DNA from: Asterias amurensis | Taxonomy: Eukaryota; Echinodermata; Asteroidea; Forcipulatida; Asteriidae | DNA length: 64,000 nt | Reading direction: 5' to 3' | Assembly (NCBI RefSeq): GCF_032118995.1 | Contig: NC_092668.1 | Span: 12,565,501-12,629,500, forward strand | In this document: piece after piece, positions 52,201-64,000 of the stretch | How the letters are laid out: each line of letters begins with the position of its first letter | How positions within the stretch are numbered: the stretch's first letter is position 1 | The notes under the pieces: model-generated | The model's input: only the letters and a program-made list of their open reading frames with translations | The model's database searches: none | Told to the model about the DNA's origin: nothing | Made by a program: the position numbers and the translations under genes

Positions 52201-52408
52201 AATCTTTTTAGTTTGTCAATCATGTAAGGTAAGACATTGGTAAAACAGACTATCAATGAAACATTAACTTGATTTAACTTAATAATATGCTTTCCTTCCA
52301 TTAATACTTAGATCATTTAGTCGCTTCACTTTCTAAATAGTAGTTGGCCACACCGATCGGCACACACGTTTGCGCAACTCTGCTGCTTCTACAGTTCAGT
52401 GGTGCTTA
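49268..52408. mobile_element. 3.1-kb element with long (about 525-bp) inverted repeats, non-coding
   Basis: Left end 'agaaagcaccactgaactgt'; right end carries the inverse 'acagttcagtggtgctt'. The arms remain alignable inward to about 49795 and 51885 ('ttaccttacatgattgacaa' on the left; its inverse near 52215-52235). No transposase-like ORF and no clear target duplication. Best read as a non-autonomous, old DNA transposon with long terminal inverted repeats. Confidence 0.65.
51013..51489 (+). repeat. Tandem duplication, about 240 bp, inside the long-TIR element
   Basis: 'gtagttgttgatcctagatg' and the surrounding approximately 240 bp occur twice (51013-51251 and 51252-51489) with moderate divergence. 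Confidence 0.85.
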
Positions 52409-52779
52409 AAAAAATCAAAAAAAATCCCTTAAAAAACGCCTTTTTTATATAGACTAAGTCAGCCAAAAAAATTTCTCGTGCCGTTGTACGGTTCGAAATT
52501 AACTGCGTAAAAAGTTTGGCCCTACCCCCCCTATTATTAAAATCATGATCAACCAAGTGCACCCCCTATAGGGGTGCAGAAGAGACTGTATCCCAAAGTA
52601 ATGTACACCAACATGTAATCAAGTAGAAATTTGCATAAGACACTTAATACAAGGCGTCAAATTCAAATTACCATAAGATTATATTGCTAGGTACATCAAA
52701 ATGGAATGCAGCCCCTTATTAAAGGTATCGTCTTATAGCTTGTTGTGACTTTAAATAACAATAAAATGGAGTTCCATTG

Positions 52780-53285
52780 TGGACTTAGTCATTTTTTGAC
52801 CAAAACACTAGCCATTGTTTGTACTTAGTAATTTTTTGAGCAGAAACTCATAGTCAATGTTTGTACTTAGTCTTTTTTTGGACTTAGTCATTTTTTGACA
52901 GAAACACTTAGTAATTATTGACTTTCTGAGTCCTTTTGTGGACTTAGTCATTTTTTGACCAAAAAAACTAGCCATTGTTTGTACTTAGTAATTTTTTGAG
53001 CAGAAACTCATAGTCAATGTTTGTACTTAGTCTTTTTTTGGACTTAGTCATTTTTTGACAGAAACACTTAGTAATTATTGACTTTCTGTGTCCTTTTGTG
53101 GACTTAGTCATTTTTGGACCAAAAACACTAGCCATTGTTTGTACTTAGTAATTTTTTGAGCAGAAACTCATAGTCAATGTTTGTACTTAGTCTTTTTTTG
53201 ACTTAGTAATTTTTTGACAAAAACACTTAGTAATTACTGACTTTCTGTGTCCTTTTGTGGACTTAGTCATTTTTTGACAAACAAA
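52780..53285 (+). repeat. Tandem repeat, about 155-bp unit with internal short repeats
   Basis: 'ggacttagtcattttttgac' recurs at about 52780, 52936 and 53099 and, in a shorter form, near 53258. Between these, 'gtacttagtaattttttgag' gives a second layer of repetition. AT-rich and without coding sense. Confidence 0.85.
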
Positions 53286-53289
53286 ACTT

Positions 53290-55230
53290 TCCAAGATTGA
53301 GATTATAAAGTCACGGAACAAGCTATAAGATGCGGCCTTTACAGAAGATACAACATTGGTAGTTACGCTATTGTAAATTTTGGTAAGCATTCAAGTAAAC
53401 ATTCATCTAATGTCCACATGATGTAAAAACTGTTTTGAGATAAACAATTAACAAAGAAAGTTGTTTTGAAACGCTGCAAGTTTTAGATAATGTTTTTGTG
53501 TCCAAATTTGTGCACTCTTTATGCAGTATATGAATACCAATGTTGTACCTTCTTTATAAGTAAGAAACGCAACCTGTAAACCATAAAGGAGTCAAATTTA
53601 ATTAGATTTGTTTGAAAATAAACAAAAACGCTTCGATTCTTGGAATATTCTGAAAAAGCACAAACAATTATTTTACAAGTTTGTGGAAACCAAATAGTTA
53701 ATTTATGTTTTCATGAGACTAGTTTTTTTTCTAGCCATGTGGACTCCTTTTGGAAAAACAGGTTACATTTCTTCCTTGGTTGATCATTTATATTTCTTAG
53801 CTATGGTTGTCATTTGCCAGCTGATGTTTCTTCTCGGATAAATTCTTAACTGGTTTGGCGGTTTAAGTTTAATTTTGAAACTATACACATTTTCAATTCT
53901 TTTAATAAAGACAAGTATGAATTGAAAGCTGTCTTTGATTTTACAAATACAATTTTTTGAATTGTGGCACTTGACAAGTGCATTAAAAAAAAGACATTTT
54001 TAAATAATTTCAATGAGGTTTAAGTAAATTTACATCAACTGGCACATTTCTAACCATCAATTTAAGCAACTATCAAAATGAATAGTAAGGAAGCAATAGG
54101 AGTGCAAAAGCACCCCAAAACAAAAATTGTTTTAATTAAAACGTTCCGGAAACATAACATACATCTTAGTCATAATCAAGCTCTTGAGGTAGGGGTGGGC
54201 AGGGGTTAATGTCTAACAGTGTGGATGCACTAACTGCTGTTTTTAGGCGCTATACAAATCGAAAGTTATTATTATTATTATTTGTTCAAATAAAGTCTTG
54301 ACAATTCAAATAAACAATCTAGTCTGGTTTGCTTATTATTTTCTGATGAATCATAATATTTGGACAATTATTGGTTCTATGAACGGCTTTGGTGATCCCC
54401 TATTCCCCTTATAGGTGTTGATGAACTAATTAAATGTAACGTTTAGAAAATAAAAAAGATTTGGATACTTTTGGTAATTATCTCATCACTTGGTGTGCCT
54501 CAATAAATGCATAAATAACAAACCAGTTAAAGTTTTGGCTCAAATGGTCATCAAAGTTGAAAACAAAACATGAAAGGAAATCTACATTCCATGCATAAAA
54601 TTGTGTGCTTTCAGATGCATGACAAAGGCTTCATGCCTGAAGCCTTTTTCAGATTAAATTTGTTGAAAAAAATTACCACTTTCCCTAAAACTACATTTTA
54701 CTTTAAAGGGTGTTTTTCCAACAACATTGTTTTAACATCAACATGGTCAGTGCTCTAGCGTTTTCATGATAATTAATTTTTGGAGTAACTACAAAGTACA
54801 CCTATTTAATAGGATGCATTCAAAATTATGAAGCTAATCTTGGGGGGGGGGGTAGAGTTACATATTATTCATGAACAGTAATTCCATGTTTGCAAGTACA
54901 GAAATACAGTGTAATCGTTCCTCAAGGGTAGTTTAGTACTGAATTGACGATGCTTAGCCTGTAATACAGGCATTATGTTTGGCTCTTGAGGTAAAAGTAT
55001 GAACATTTCATCAAGAAGAAGGGCTCACCTAAATGAACGTTTTTAATAGAAATTTAATGGATTGTTCGGAGGCCCCACAAAAAAGAAAAAGTCATAAATA
55101 ATGTGGGTCTTAGGAGAAAAACAAGTACGAGAGAAATTTGGGCAAATGTGTTGGTATAAATTACTTTGGCCTTACAGCTAGTAATAGAAATAAACATTTT
55201 GGTTGCCTTACAGAACGGTTGAGGCTCGTA
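53290..55230. other. AT-rich non-coding stretch
   Basis: I recognise only a SINE/LINE tail (about 54180-54283, ending in ATTATTATT) and an old reverse MITE-A (about 54460-54790). No supported exon. Confidence 0.45.
54460..54790 (-). mobile_element. MITE-A, old reverse copy
   Basis: Recognisable blocks such as 'aaattgtgtgctttcagatg' in family order, but weak termini. Confidence 0.5.
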
Positions 55231-55231
55231 C

Positions 55232-55327
55232 CTCAGTGACTGCTGTTGTGGCTGGAAAGACTGCTGAGATGTAGGGAGAGGCAGCATACACTTCTGATGA
55301 TAGGGAAACATTCAGATTCCACGAACT
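55232..55327 (-). other. Candidate internal exon, minus strand
   Basis: On the complement an acceptor 'gttctttttcag' precedes 96 bases that end at CTGAG|GTACGAG. One frame starts with an ATG (55309-55311) and reads MFPYHQKC...QQSFQPQQQSL. I recognise no protein family. It would follow the candidate first exon at 55842-56130. Confidence 0.35.
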
Positions 55328-55841
55328 CTGAAAAAGAACAAAATTATATTTAGAGTATGGATGTAAATTAGTGTTCATACATAATGAGGAGATATAGAAA
55401 GTATAAGGCATTGGGAAACTTATCTTCAGGGCAGCACGTTCAGGGGGCCTTTAAATTGTCTCAACATATACATGACATGTACAGTACCTCATATACCTCA
55501 CAATTCAAAGAAAAATATGTGCGCCCTGTGAATTTACTTGCATTGAACTTTGAAGGAATTGGAGAAACTTGTAGTGCAAAGTGTTAGAATTCATCAGCAA
55601 AACCGATGTGGGTCAATGTTTCAACAAAAATGTCCGTCCCTAACAATATTTTCCTCACTTGTATTGAGCGAGAATTCAGTGGTTTAATCAATTTTAACAC
55701 AATCTATGTTTCTTCGATTTGTCTTGGGTTATATCATTGACATTTAGCTGACAATAGTTTGACTGTATTGCCCGAGACAATCTTGTCTTAGTTATAACCC
55801 CCTCAAATTTCCTCTTTTGCATCAACACATGAATCACTTAC

Positions 55842-56130
55842 CTAATTAAGAAGATTCTAGGAACATCCGTGCGGTTATCATCGTGGAAGTTGTTAAATTT
55901 TGATGTGTAAAATGCTACAGATGATCTGCTTTTCCTCCACACACACGTCGAGGAAACACACGATGCCCGCGCTCAGAAACAAAATGGCCGCGAGGAGTTA
56001 AGGGGTGCCTCGACCTCGTTCCCAGGGGTGATTGAGATCGCCATCTTTTCCCAGCATGCCTTGCTCGATGTGCATGCGCGTGAACGTAGTACGAACGGCA
56101 TCCTTTTATTGGCCCAAATTTGAAGGAATC
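55842..56130 (-). promoter_or_regulatory. ZNF143/YY1-type promoter and candidate non-coding first exon
   Basis: This GC-richer patch contains 'tcccagcatgccttg', the core of the ZNF143/Staf site, next to 'aagatggcg' on the minus strand and 'caaaatggccgcg' on the plus strand, both YY1-like. A very good minus-strand donor (TTAG|GTAAGTG, exon end 55842) follows. The combination is typical of housekeeping promoters, but no downstream coding gene was found on either strand. Confidence 0.5.
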
Positions 56131-56370
56131 TTAGGGGTGAGGCCAGCATTTTTATTAATTGCCTATTTTTTTTGTTAAGGTGCGATGTTGTGCTCTTCAT
56201 GATGCAGTAGGCTTTTCTGAAGCCTTTTTTATTGAATAGAAGCCAATAATAATATTTCAAGCAATAATTTAAGAAGTTGTTATTTTGTTTTTTACTTGAA
56301 AAGAAAAACAAAACCCACCAAAAATTTAAAAATATAATCTGCCTCCTGCAGATCTTAGCTGCCCCTAAGG

Positions 56371-56502
56371 GGATAACTTTCCGTATGGCGCCACCACTTT
56401 TTCACTCATTTTTACAAAAAAGGATATCTCAATGAGGTAAATTAGATACTATATTATTTCATATCAAATGAAAAAGTGGTGGCGCCATAAGGAAACTTTT
56501 CC
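56371..56502. mobile_element. MITE-C, palindromic
   Basis: 'ggataactttccgtatggcg' at the left, 'cgccataaggaaacttttcc' at the right; sister of 38034-38165. Confidence 0.8.
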
Positions 56503-56519
56503 GCGTAAGGCCGTTGATG

Positions 56520-56850
56520 TTTATTCTCCCAAATTATTATTATAGCCTTGTGTAATTGTTCAGTTTTGGTTTAGAAATGTGTACAAGCCTTTAACAATTG
56601 TCTGAAGGCTTTAGCCTTGTGTACTTTTTTGTTGCCTGAAAATGTGTACACGGCCGTGTGTACTTAGCAAATTTTGCCTGAAAATAATTACGAGGCTGTT
56701 GTGTACTAAGCAAATTTAGCCTGAAAATGTGTACCTACAAGGCTTATAATTATAATTATGGACATGTGTACTTTCTGAATTTTGCCTAAAAATCTGACGA
56801 GGCTAAAACCTTGTGTACAAGGCCTTGTGTCAAATTTTGCAATTCCTAAT
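56520..56850 (+). repeat. Short irregular repeat with 'gcctgaaaatgtgtac'
   Basis: The motif and its variants occur about five times here and three times near 37050-37140, usually after 'ccttgtgtac'. Likely one old repeat family. Confidence 0.6.
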
Positions 56851-58702
56851 TAAAACACAACACTGAAATGGTAAAGAAAATAAGTACAAGGTCAAACATG
56901 GGTCATAGGTCAAACAGGCTCACTGACCTCAATTTAATGCTGTGCCTTCTTGAAAAGCATAATACATGCCAACATCGAAGCGGGGAGTCTCGCTTTGTTA
57001 TACAATGTAATTCACGAACCAATCACAACGCTAGTATCCCAAGAATGCTCTCGTACTAGTGACGTACATATTCAAAAGCATCTCTTGAAATTTTTCTTAA
57101 AAGTCCACAAAAAATTTTAACAGAAAAAGACAAAATCTTACCACAGTGAAATGTATTAAACCTTTTACTGTGGTTTTTGTCAAGAATTTTCCTCACTTTC
57201 TTCTTCCTGCTTTACTTTTGTATTGCATCAAAACAATAAAGTAAATTGACACATAAATGGCATCTCTTCATTCGAGATGATATTAATTTTTTGGAATCAC
57301 AGTGGCTTGCGTCTCACTATAACAAATACCATCAATCAACAAAATTACTCTACTTGCCTCGCGTCAAAAACAAACCCCTACAGACATTATGGAATGCCTC
57401 TCCTTCAATATGCTTTCAAGCAAATATAGGATGGTCTCATTCACATAATAAGGGGGTTGACATTTTACAAGAAGGCAGTCTTTTATATTATCCTTTCGAT
57501 AGTCTAATTCAGAAACTGAAATCCAAGTCACATTTAATATTTTCCCCGGGTACTCAAACTCTCTGTCTCGCTCTCCCGGGGGACAAAGGTCAACATTGAT
57601 CAAAACTCCATAATAATAGAAGCAAAATAAAATGATTTCTACAGATACTGGTTCTACAGTTTTGGGAGGGGGAGGGGAGTAAAGACTATTAAAGATTTCT
57701 GATTCTAGAAAGATCTCAATTGTGAAAATTACTTTAACTTGTTAAATGGTGTCACGTTCAATTAAAACCTGTCCGCTAAAAGTTTACTCACTGAACCAGT
57801 AGTAAGTTAGGGGGTCTTTAAGGTTGGATGGCATGTCGGGTACCCTGTCTCAGATGGTCCTGTGGACTACATTTTAAGATTAGGGTACCTGTCTAATGCC
57901 AAAGGTCAGTACACCCTGTATTGCTAAAACAAAAAATCTTCACCGCAGTTAAACAAAATATAGGCTAGTTGGAAAAAACAGTCTGGTAACCTATGTTGTT
58001 CTGAGAAGCAATGTTTCTTTACTGCATAGGCATACCAGGAACCAGACAAAAATGGCTGCTTTGTAAGAAAGTCTACATGTTCATTTAAAATCCATGGGAA
58101 TTGTGTGGGATTTAAAATAAAAGAGTAAAAAATAAACATCACAAAAGGCGTTGGCTCATTAATTTTGACATCACTGAAATTCCAAATATTTCCAAAAGAG
58201 AGATTTTGTTTTAGTTGCCGACATCTACAAAACGTAAAAAATACAAGAAGAAATAACAAAAAGGTTAACTGTATTCCAGATAAGAGTTTGATTAAAAGTG
58301 AGACTGATTACAGATTTAACGTTAAAAAAAGATAAACATAACCACGTATGGGGGGAAACGTTTTTGCCACAATTCCAAACTGATCTTACTTTAGGGTATA
58401 AACATAACAATTCCTACGATTTTTGTATGTCTTCTACCATTTTAATCCAACATACTTAGATTTGTGTTATTTAGAAAAAAATACACCGACATTTGTCCCG
58501 AATTTGTTTTCAAAACCTTGCTTTGAAATTCATTTGATTTTGAAATTGGGGGGGGGGGGGAGACCTACACTACACTACAGCAATACAGGGTGACTGAAGA
58601 TTTGAAAATGGGGGGTGGGGGTGGGGTTTACCGCACTCGTACACCTGGGCTTAATAATGAAACAGCGCCCTCGGTGGCGGCAGATGGTGATGGCGCCTCA
58701 TG
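56850..58702. other. Non-coding region containing the ANKHD1/ANKRD17 3' UTR
   Basis: The minus-strand UTR must begin below 58703; where it ends is not visible. A 117-codon plus-strand frame (57246-57599) has no recognisable domain. Poly-G near 58548-58560. Confidence 0.4.
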
Positions 58703-61700
58703 TCACATAGCAGACTGGCTCCATGCTCCCCAAACCTATGAGAATAAAACAGGAAAACCAAATCAGGGGTTGAAAATTTAAACAAGAAATACCTGATCCA
58801 TTAATTTCACAAAAACTTAAAAATCTAGTCCAGATCCAGAATACAAACCGTAAATGTTACCCCAGGTTTTGTTTTACCAACACAATTAGGTAGGAAAGAG
58901 TATCTATCTAAAAACCAATAGTGGATTATATTGAATGGTCAGACAGTAGGAGGGTTGTACGTGGACTGTGTGGTTGCATTCACTGCATTATATAATTTGG
59001 CAGGCTGGCATGGTATTTTAATAATTAAAACCACAGTGATGATCAGACGGTAGGAGGGTTGACTGTGTACTGTTAAGATGCATTCACTACACAATATCAC
59101 ACTGTAGGCAAGTGTAGTTTATCAGTAAACCAGTGGATGATATTGAATGGTCAGACAGTAGGAGGGTTGACTGTGTACTGTGTTATCATCCACCAGCACA
59201 TGATAATGCTGGCTGGCATAGTTTATCTACCATTCAAAACCAGTGGGTGATATTGAATGGTCAGACAGTAGGAGGGTTGACTGTGTACTGTGTAGATGCA
59301 TTCACCACATGATATCGTATAGCAGGTTGGCATAGTTTATATATCATACGAAACACATTGGATGAAATTGAATGGTCACACAGTAGGAGGGTTAACAAAG
59401 CAGCATGAAACTAAACCCACCTTAGGATTGGTTCCATCCAGCTGTAGATTAGAGCTGGGATTCCATAATGCCTCGTCCATACCACGACCCCTGACCCCAC
59501 CTCCGACATCCCCCATGGCCATGTTGTGGTGTAACCCTCGCTGCATAGGCTCTTCAAATGGACTCACAGGTGCCTGAAGAAAAAAAATGACAAACAAGTT
59601 ACACCCAGCCCTCGACTGACAGCCGAAACCAAATTTGCAATCCACACCAAACCCCAAACTGTTGGACTTAAATAGTCAGTTTACCTTATGGTTTATTATT
59701 TGATATCTGAAATATAAAAGTTGCATTCCCTTTATGGTGATCCTCTGGCTGCCGCTTCCCAGGTTGTATCGTAAACTTGGTTGATCCCTGGCTACACAGC
59801 AGTTAATGGTATATGGCTTCCGACTGGCACCCCCGAAACAAAGATATTGACAGAATAGGGAGACTGCCAACATACATGTAGGGCCAGATAGCTCAGTTTG
59901 TAGAGCTAGGTCATTGGTTCAAATCCTGCTCTAGTAAATTTTTCTTTGACTTCAAAAATTACAAGACCAAACTGTTCGACTCTGATTTTGGCAGGACTGT
60001 ATGCCTGATCCAGTGATTAGCTTTACTAATGCAGTCCTGAGTCCAACAGAAACAAACAAAAGCAAGCAGTTGGATTTTGATGGGTTGGGGGTTTAGTTTG
60101 ATGATAAAGACCACATACCATGTGCATCTGGTAGGCGTCATCTCTTTGGTTTCCTTCATGGGGGAAGTTTGGCATTCCGTTGGCCGTGGCACCAGGGAGG
60201 TCCTCAAGGTTTGGGCTTTGTATCCAGTCACCGCCACTCCCTGTACAAATAATCATTTAGAATAATCAGAACGTGTGTCTATTTAGCAGGCCTTGAACGC
60301 CACTCTTGAAGGGGCACATCAATTTTCCTCGGGTCAGGGCACTGTTTTAATTTTTTCAGGTTTTCAGATACAGTTTTCTTGAATATGTCTTCATTTCAGA
60401 GGAACAAACTTCACATGTTTTCAAATTACATACACATTTTGCTTAATAGCAAAAATAGATTGCTAGCAAGTATGGTTGTTCAAATCTACTTCAGTAATTA
60501 TCAAGTTGAAGCCAGCTCAGCAAGTTTAATCGAGCTGATATCTTACCACTAGACCACTGAGCTAGCAGTTTGAAGGAAGTTTTGTCGTGATAAGAAAGGT
60601 GATTTTGTTTTTTCATTTGAAATGAAAGCAAACTCACCAGGTGTGTAAGCCCAGATGCTGTTTCCTGCAGGACCCACGGCATTGCCAAGATCACCAACAG
60701 GTACCCCGACAAAGTTCACCGGTGTCTTGCGTTGGCCTCGACTCCGCTCGTTGCCGATGGGGATTGGAAGCCGCCGATCCTGGCCAATGGCTGCCGGTGG
60801 TTGCTGCTGCTGCGGCTGATCAGTTGCCATGGTAACAGGGCTTGGCGTGGTGGCTGCAGAACGTGGCGACGCCCCGGGTGAGATCGGAGAGCTGCTGCTG
60901 GACATCATGGTGTTAGGCGGGGTCGGGGAGGGGGCAGGATTGGCGATTGGGGTAAACTGACGTGCGTTGGCATTCAGAGTTGAACCAATAGGAGAAGGGT
61001 AGTCGGACTGCTCCGAGGGTAGGTTCTGGTTGATGTTGACCCCAAACTGCTGGCCGGAGGTAAAGTTGGAATTACTTGGGTTGGTGGTTGGGTAGTTGTG
61101 AGGGAAAAACGGTATGGGGATGGATGAGGAGGGTTGCTGCTGCTGCTGCTGGAGTGGAGGGGTTGGGTTGACGTGGGAGTTTCGGTTGTACCCGGGCGCT
61201 TTGGACATCTCAACGTTGGGTGGGGACGGGGGGCGAAATTCACCGTTTGCTTCAGACCTGTTGGGGTGCTGAGTCACCCCGGTGCCCCAGAACCCGGTGC
61301 TGTGTGACTGGGTGAAGAAGTTATAGTTGGTGTGGGACTGGGAGGAGGTGGCGGTTGAGGTCGAGGATGAAGGAGTCACAGGACGGGGTCCCTGGGTCAT
61401 CTGCTGCTGTTGTTGCTGCTGCTGCAGCTGCTGCTGCTGTTGTTGTTGAACTTGCTGCTGGTAGGATGCCTGGGTGGGGTTAGGCTGTCGCAGTTGCTGT
61501 GGTCTTACTGTCCCTCCTGACTTAGTTGTCGTAGTAGTGAAAGAAGACTGTGTCTGAGAGGCGACTGTGACTAACCCCTGTGGTCGGGTACTTGCCATCT
61601 TGCTGTCGGAAATCTTGGAGGCGAACGAGGCTGAAGACGGGGGCGTAGTCGAGTAGCTATTCGGCTGTCTAGCATTAGGGATCTGGGGGTACTCCGCATT

Positions 61701-63625
61701 GGTTACCGGCGCAGGGGTCGCTGCACTAGTAGATGGTACAGGAGGGAAAAGCTGCCTTGCTGCTGATCGAGGGGACGCACCAGCCGTGTTGGTTGTCGTC
61801 ACCGACCCCGCAGAAGGGCTTCCCCCACCAGTGGTGGTGGCTGTTGGGAAGCGTTGCCCCGGTAGACTCGGACGCCTTGGTACACCGACCCCAGGCACCA
61901 CATTCCGGACATGGATTGCACCCCAGCCTGAGATAGTACCTGCAGCTTGGGCGAGTGGGAACCCGCCCTGGAACTGGGCTAAGGGGGCCCCTGGCGCTCG
62001 AAACTGCAAAGGCTGCTGCAGGGCGTTTGCAAAGACTGCCTGGGAGAACTGGGCGTGGTGGGCAGCACTGTTTTGGATGGACAGCGTTGGACGGACAACC
62101 CCTGCGGAACCTTTTGGATCGATGGCTAAACCCTTGAGGCTCGTCACCGACACCTTGACCGAGGTGGTGGTGGACACTGTGGCCACCGTCTTGGTCGCTG
62201 AGTGAGAATTGGAGACGCTGAAGGTCACCGAGTTGACTGAAGACTGATGGGAAGAGGTGACCTTTTTGACCTTAGGGAGGATGTCGGCGATGTCACGGTC
62301 GGGGTCTTTGATGAGAGCGGCGATTAGCTGGGAGGCTTGACGAGTGGCATCAGCAGAACCCCTAAGAGACAAGATAGAATCATCACATAATCAGAAAACT
62401 TACATATAATGTTCGGGAAAGGTACGGTATTGGTATTTTGTTTACAAGGAAGACAAGACAGCATAATGAACATCAGAAAAGTTCCACATATTAAAGCCAT
62501 CAGATTCACAGCATCTTGTAAACACTTATACAAGGTGCTACATAAATGGTCTCATAATTCAAAACATAGCTCTGCTTATCCTGTTGAAAAACAAATAATG
62601 AGAGCTTTGGTACAGCCTTATAGACCGTATTGAATTTGACGTCACCGTTCAAATATCTGCCCTACAACATGTCGTCTGTGCGCAAGTGAGTGTGTGTGTG
62701 TGCGTGCATGTGTTGAAGAAATCAAACCGGGAATGTTGCGTGCTGCGCGCTACAGTGATGTACGCGTTTGGACAGGCATACGGTTTGCCCTACAAGATGG
62801 CGACTTTTATAGCAAAAAGGGGGTTATTCAATACAGTCTATAGATGAGATATGAGAATCCAGAATCATAATTACTTGATATTGATGGTCCTCTCTCCACC
62901 CTTATTCTGCCGGTCTACGTCAATATGCGCTCCAGTCACCTCCCTAATGGCGTTGATATTACAACCCCCTCGACCAATCAGGCGACTGATCGCTGAGGCA
63001 GGAACGTTGACCTTCTTGGACCTGAACGACGAGAAGGATCTGCAAGAGTGATAGGAAAGAAGACGAAATAAGAACAAGGAGACTTAAGGGTACTGGACAC
63101 TATTGGTAATAACTCAAAATAATAAAAACTTACTTGGTAACTAGCAATTGAGAGCTGTAAAGTAAAAAACATTGTGAGAAATGGCTCCCTCTGAAGTAAC
63201 ATATTTTTTGAGAATAATAAAATACTTCAGGCCCAAAGCATTTTTTAGGCATCTATTAAAGCACACAAAATTCTGCAACAAGTGTTTTTTGTCTTCTTTC
63301 ATTATTCTCTTGCAACTGCGATGACCCAATTGAGTCCCCAGTTTCACAGATTTGTTATTTTATGCACCAAAGGTTTCCATCGCTTCAAAGGTAAGGTCAT
63401 AGAACGGTAAAGGCCCTTGTCAAGATAAGTCCAGGACAGGTAAGGGGGGTGGGGGAGAGGGAGTCTTTGTTTTACCTTCTAACAACTTCCTTCCATCCTT
63501 CGTCTCTTTTCTGTCCCCTCTTTGGGCTAGCTCCAGTTCCTGATGGATTCTTCAGACCTGACTGTGAGCCTCCGGTGTCTCCACTGCCGCCCCTTGGTGA
63601 GTTCTTGGTGCTACTGCTGTGGTCG
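58703..63625 (-). CDS. ANKRD17: ANKHD1/ANKRD17 (MASK) 3' part: KH domain and C-terminal tail
   Basis: MASK proteins are large ankyrin-repeat plus KH proteins, cytoplasmic and nuclear cofactors in growth and antiviral signalling. Visible exons on the minus strand: 63625-63476, 63039-62875, 62361-60638, 60240-60119, 59573-59421, 58735-58703 (stop TGA). Phases join and give 781 residues. The first exon ends GWKEVVRR, exactly where the KH domain begins: SKKVNVPASAISRLIGRGG, then CNINAIREVTGAHIDVD, with the GxxG loop as GRGG. The third exon continues ATRQASQLIAALIKDPDRDI, then a long disordered Ser/Thr/Pro tail with a Gln-rich block. RRLPIPIGNERSR matches the conserved KVPVPIGTERSAR of the vertebrate proteins. 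The last exon is VWGAWSQSAM. Ankyrin exons lie to the right of the window. Invertebrates usually have one gene ancestral to ANKHD1 and ANKRD17, so the symbol is a family label. Confidence 0.93.
58912..59396 (+). repeat. Tandem repeat, about 110-120-bp unit, five copies, last ANKRD17-like intron
   Basis: 'gaatggtcagacagtaggag' or a variant recurs near 58933, 59042, 59145, 59253 and 59369. It lies between the last two coding exons; the exon edges are not part of the unit. Confidence 0.85.
59880..59940 (+). repeat. tRNA-like SINE fragment
   Basis: 'gatagctcagtttgtagagc' followed by 'ttggttcaaatcctgctct' looks like A and B boxes with the anticodon arm largely lost. Confidence 0.5.
62619..62842. 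mobile_element. Palindromic-ended MITE, 224 bp (ANKRD17-like intron)
   Basis: Ends 'tatagaccgtattgaat' and inverted 'attcaatacagtctata'; a TG run lies inside. Confidence 0.7.
63084..63366 (+). mobile_element. MITE-A, right end missing (ANKRD17-like intron)
   Basis: Starts 'cttaagggtactggacacta' and is readable to 'tttgttattttatgcacc'. Confidence 0.65.
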
Positions 63626-63954
63626 CTGCAAAGAAAGGGCAGAGAATAATCATAATTATATAATAAATGTTACATAGCTCTCATATCCGTCACTCAGAGA
63701 ACTTATTATTCTGGGAGAGCACGGCCGGTCCGCGTCCAAGCCGCTGATATTCATGACCTCAAAAGAAACCTTGTTTATTCATGAGACTTATTGTTATACC
63801 AACAATAGCGCCCGGCATGGATAGCTCATAAACTTCGCCGTGCTTCACAAACATGACCGTTCTTCCGCGGATTGTCCAAGGTCCTTAGCAACGGCGGTAT
63901 TTGCAGTCCAGTCCGCGGCTTGTTGGCGGAGGAACGCTCGGGAGGTTTTGACAA

Positions 63955-64000
63955 GGCGCCTTATAGTGCACTGGGTTCTTTTATGTGTATGACACAACAA
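63955..64000 (-). mobile_element. SINE fragment at the right edge
   Basis: 'gtgcactgggttcttttat' is shared with 31945-31970; the copy runs out of the window. Confidence 0.45.

Noticed and set aside
49268-52408. Long inverted ends as a sign of a large virus-like (Polinton-type) element
   Set aside because: Only 3.1 kb long, with no polymerase-, integrase- or capsid-like reading of any kind.
52780-53285. Regularly spaced repeats resembling a CRISPR-like array
   Set aside because: The unit is about 155 bp with no unique spacers, in an animal genome; it is a plain tandem repeat.
57246-57599. 117-residue plus-strand frame
   Set aside because: No recognisable motif, no splice context, and AT-rich surroundings in the likely 3' UTR region of the minus-strand gene.
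61699-62205. 168-residue plus-strand frame
   Set aside because: It is the antisense shadow of the long ANKRD17-like exon, whose minus-strand frame matches a known family and has correct splice sites.

Overview
The window is animal (metazoan) nuclear DNA. Its genes are split into many short exons with GT-AG introns, and two introns look like AT-AC U12-type introns. The proteins are close to vertebrate orthologues, and the introns are full of short palindromic DNA elements (MITEs) and tRNA-derived SINEs. From the protein and repeat character I think of an echinoderm, probably a sea star. That is an inference, because no single sequence proves it.

Layout. (1) 483-755, minus: first coding exon of a GABA-B-receptor-like gene that runs off the left edge. 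(2) 3687-6564: a non-coding element with inverted arms built from 245-bp tandem repeats; it ends about 90 bp before the next gene's start codon. (3) 6658-34734, plus: a complete 40-exon gene for POLR3A, the largest subunit of RNA polymerase III (1394 residues by my count; human is 1390). (4) 37553-42255, plus: the four exons of a POLR1H/RPA12 (ZNRD1) gene, the small zinc-ribbon subunit of RNA polymerase I. It carries apparent frameshifts and a lost zinc ligand. (5) 42135-47150: a tandem array of units of about 590 bp, each containing a copy of the last POLR1H exon. (6) 47150-58700: largely non-coding, with a 3.1-kb long-inverted-repeat element (49268-52408), other tandem repeats, and a promoter-like segment near 55.85-56.13 kb. 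(7) 58703-63625, minus: the 3' part of an ANKHD1/ANKRD17 (MASK) gene, with the KH domain, the long Ser/Pro/Gln-rich tail and the stop codon. Its ankyrin exons lie beyond the right edge.

Two neighbouring same-strand genes encode subunits of different nuclear RNA polymerases. I see no operon-like arrangement.

The most striking theme is local tandem duplication that includes exon edges. It is seen at POLR3A exons 15, 22 and 26 and at the terminal POLR1H exon, and leaves extra copies of splice-site sequence in the introns or downstream DNA. Other points: a MITE that supplies part of a POLR3A 5' splice site, repeated SINE-MITE junctions, a 656-bp palindromic transposon with a 10-bp target duplication inserted in an older MITE, and an orphan ZNF143/YY1-type promoter.
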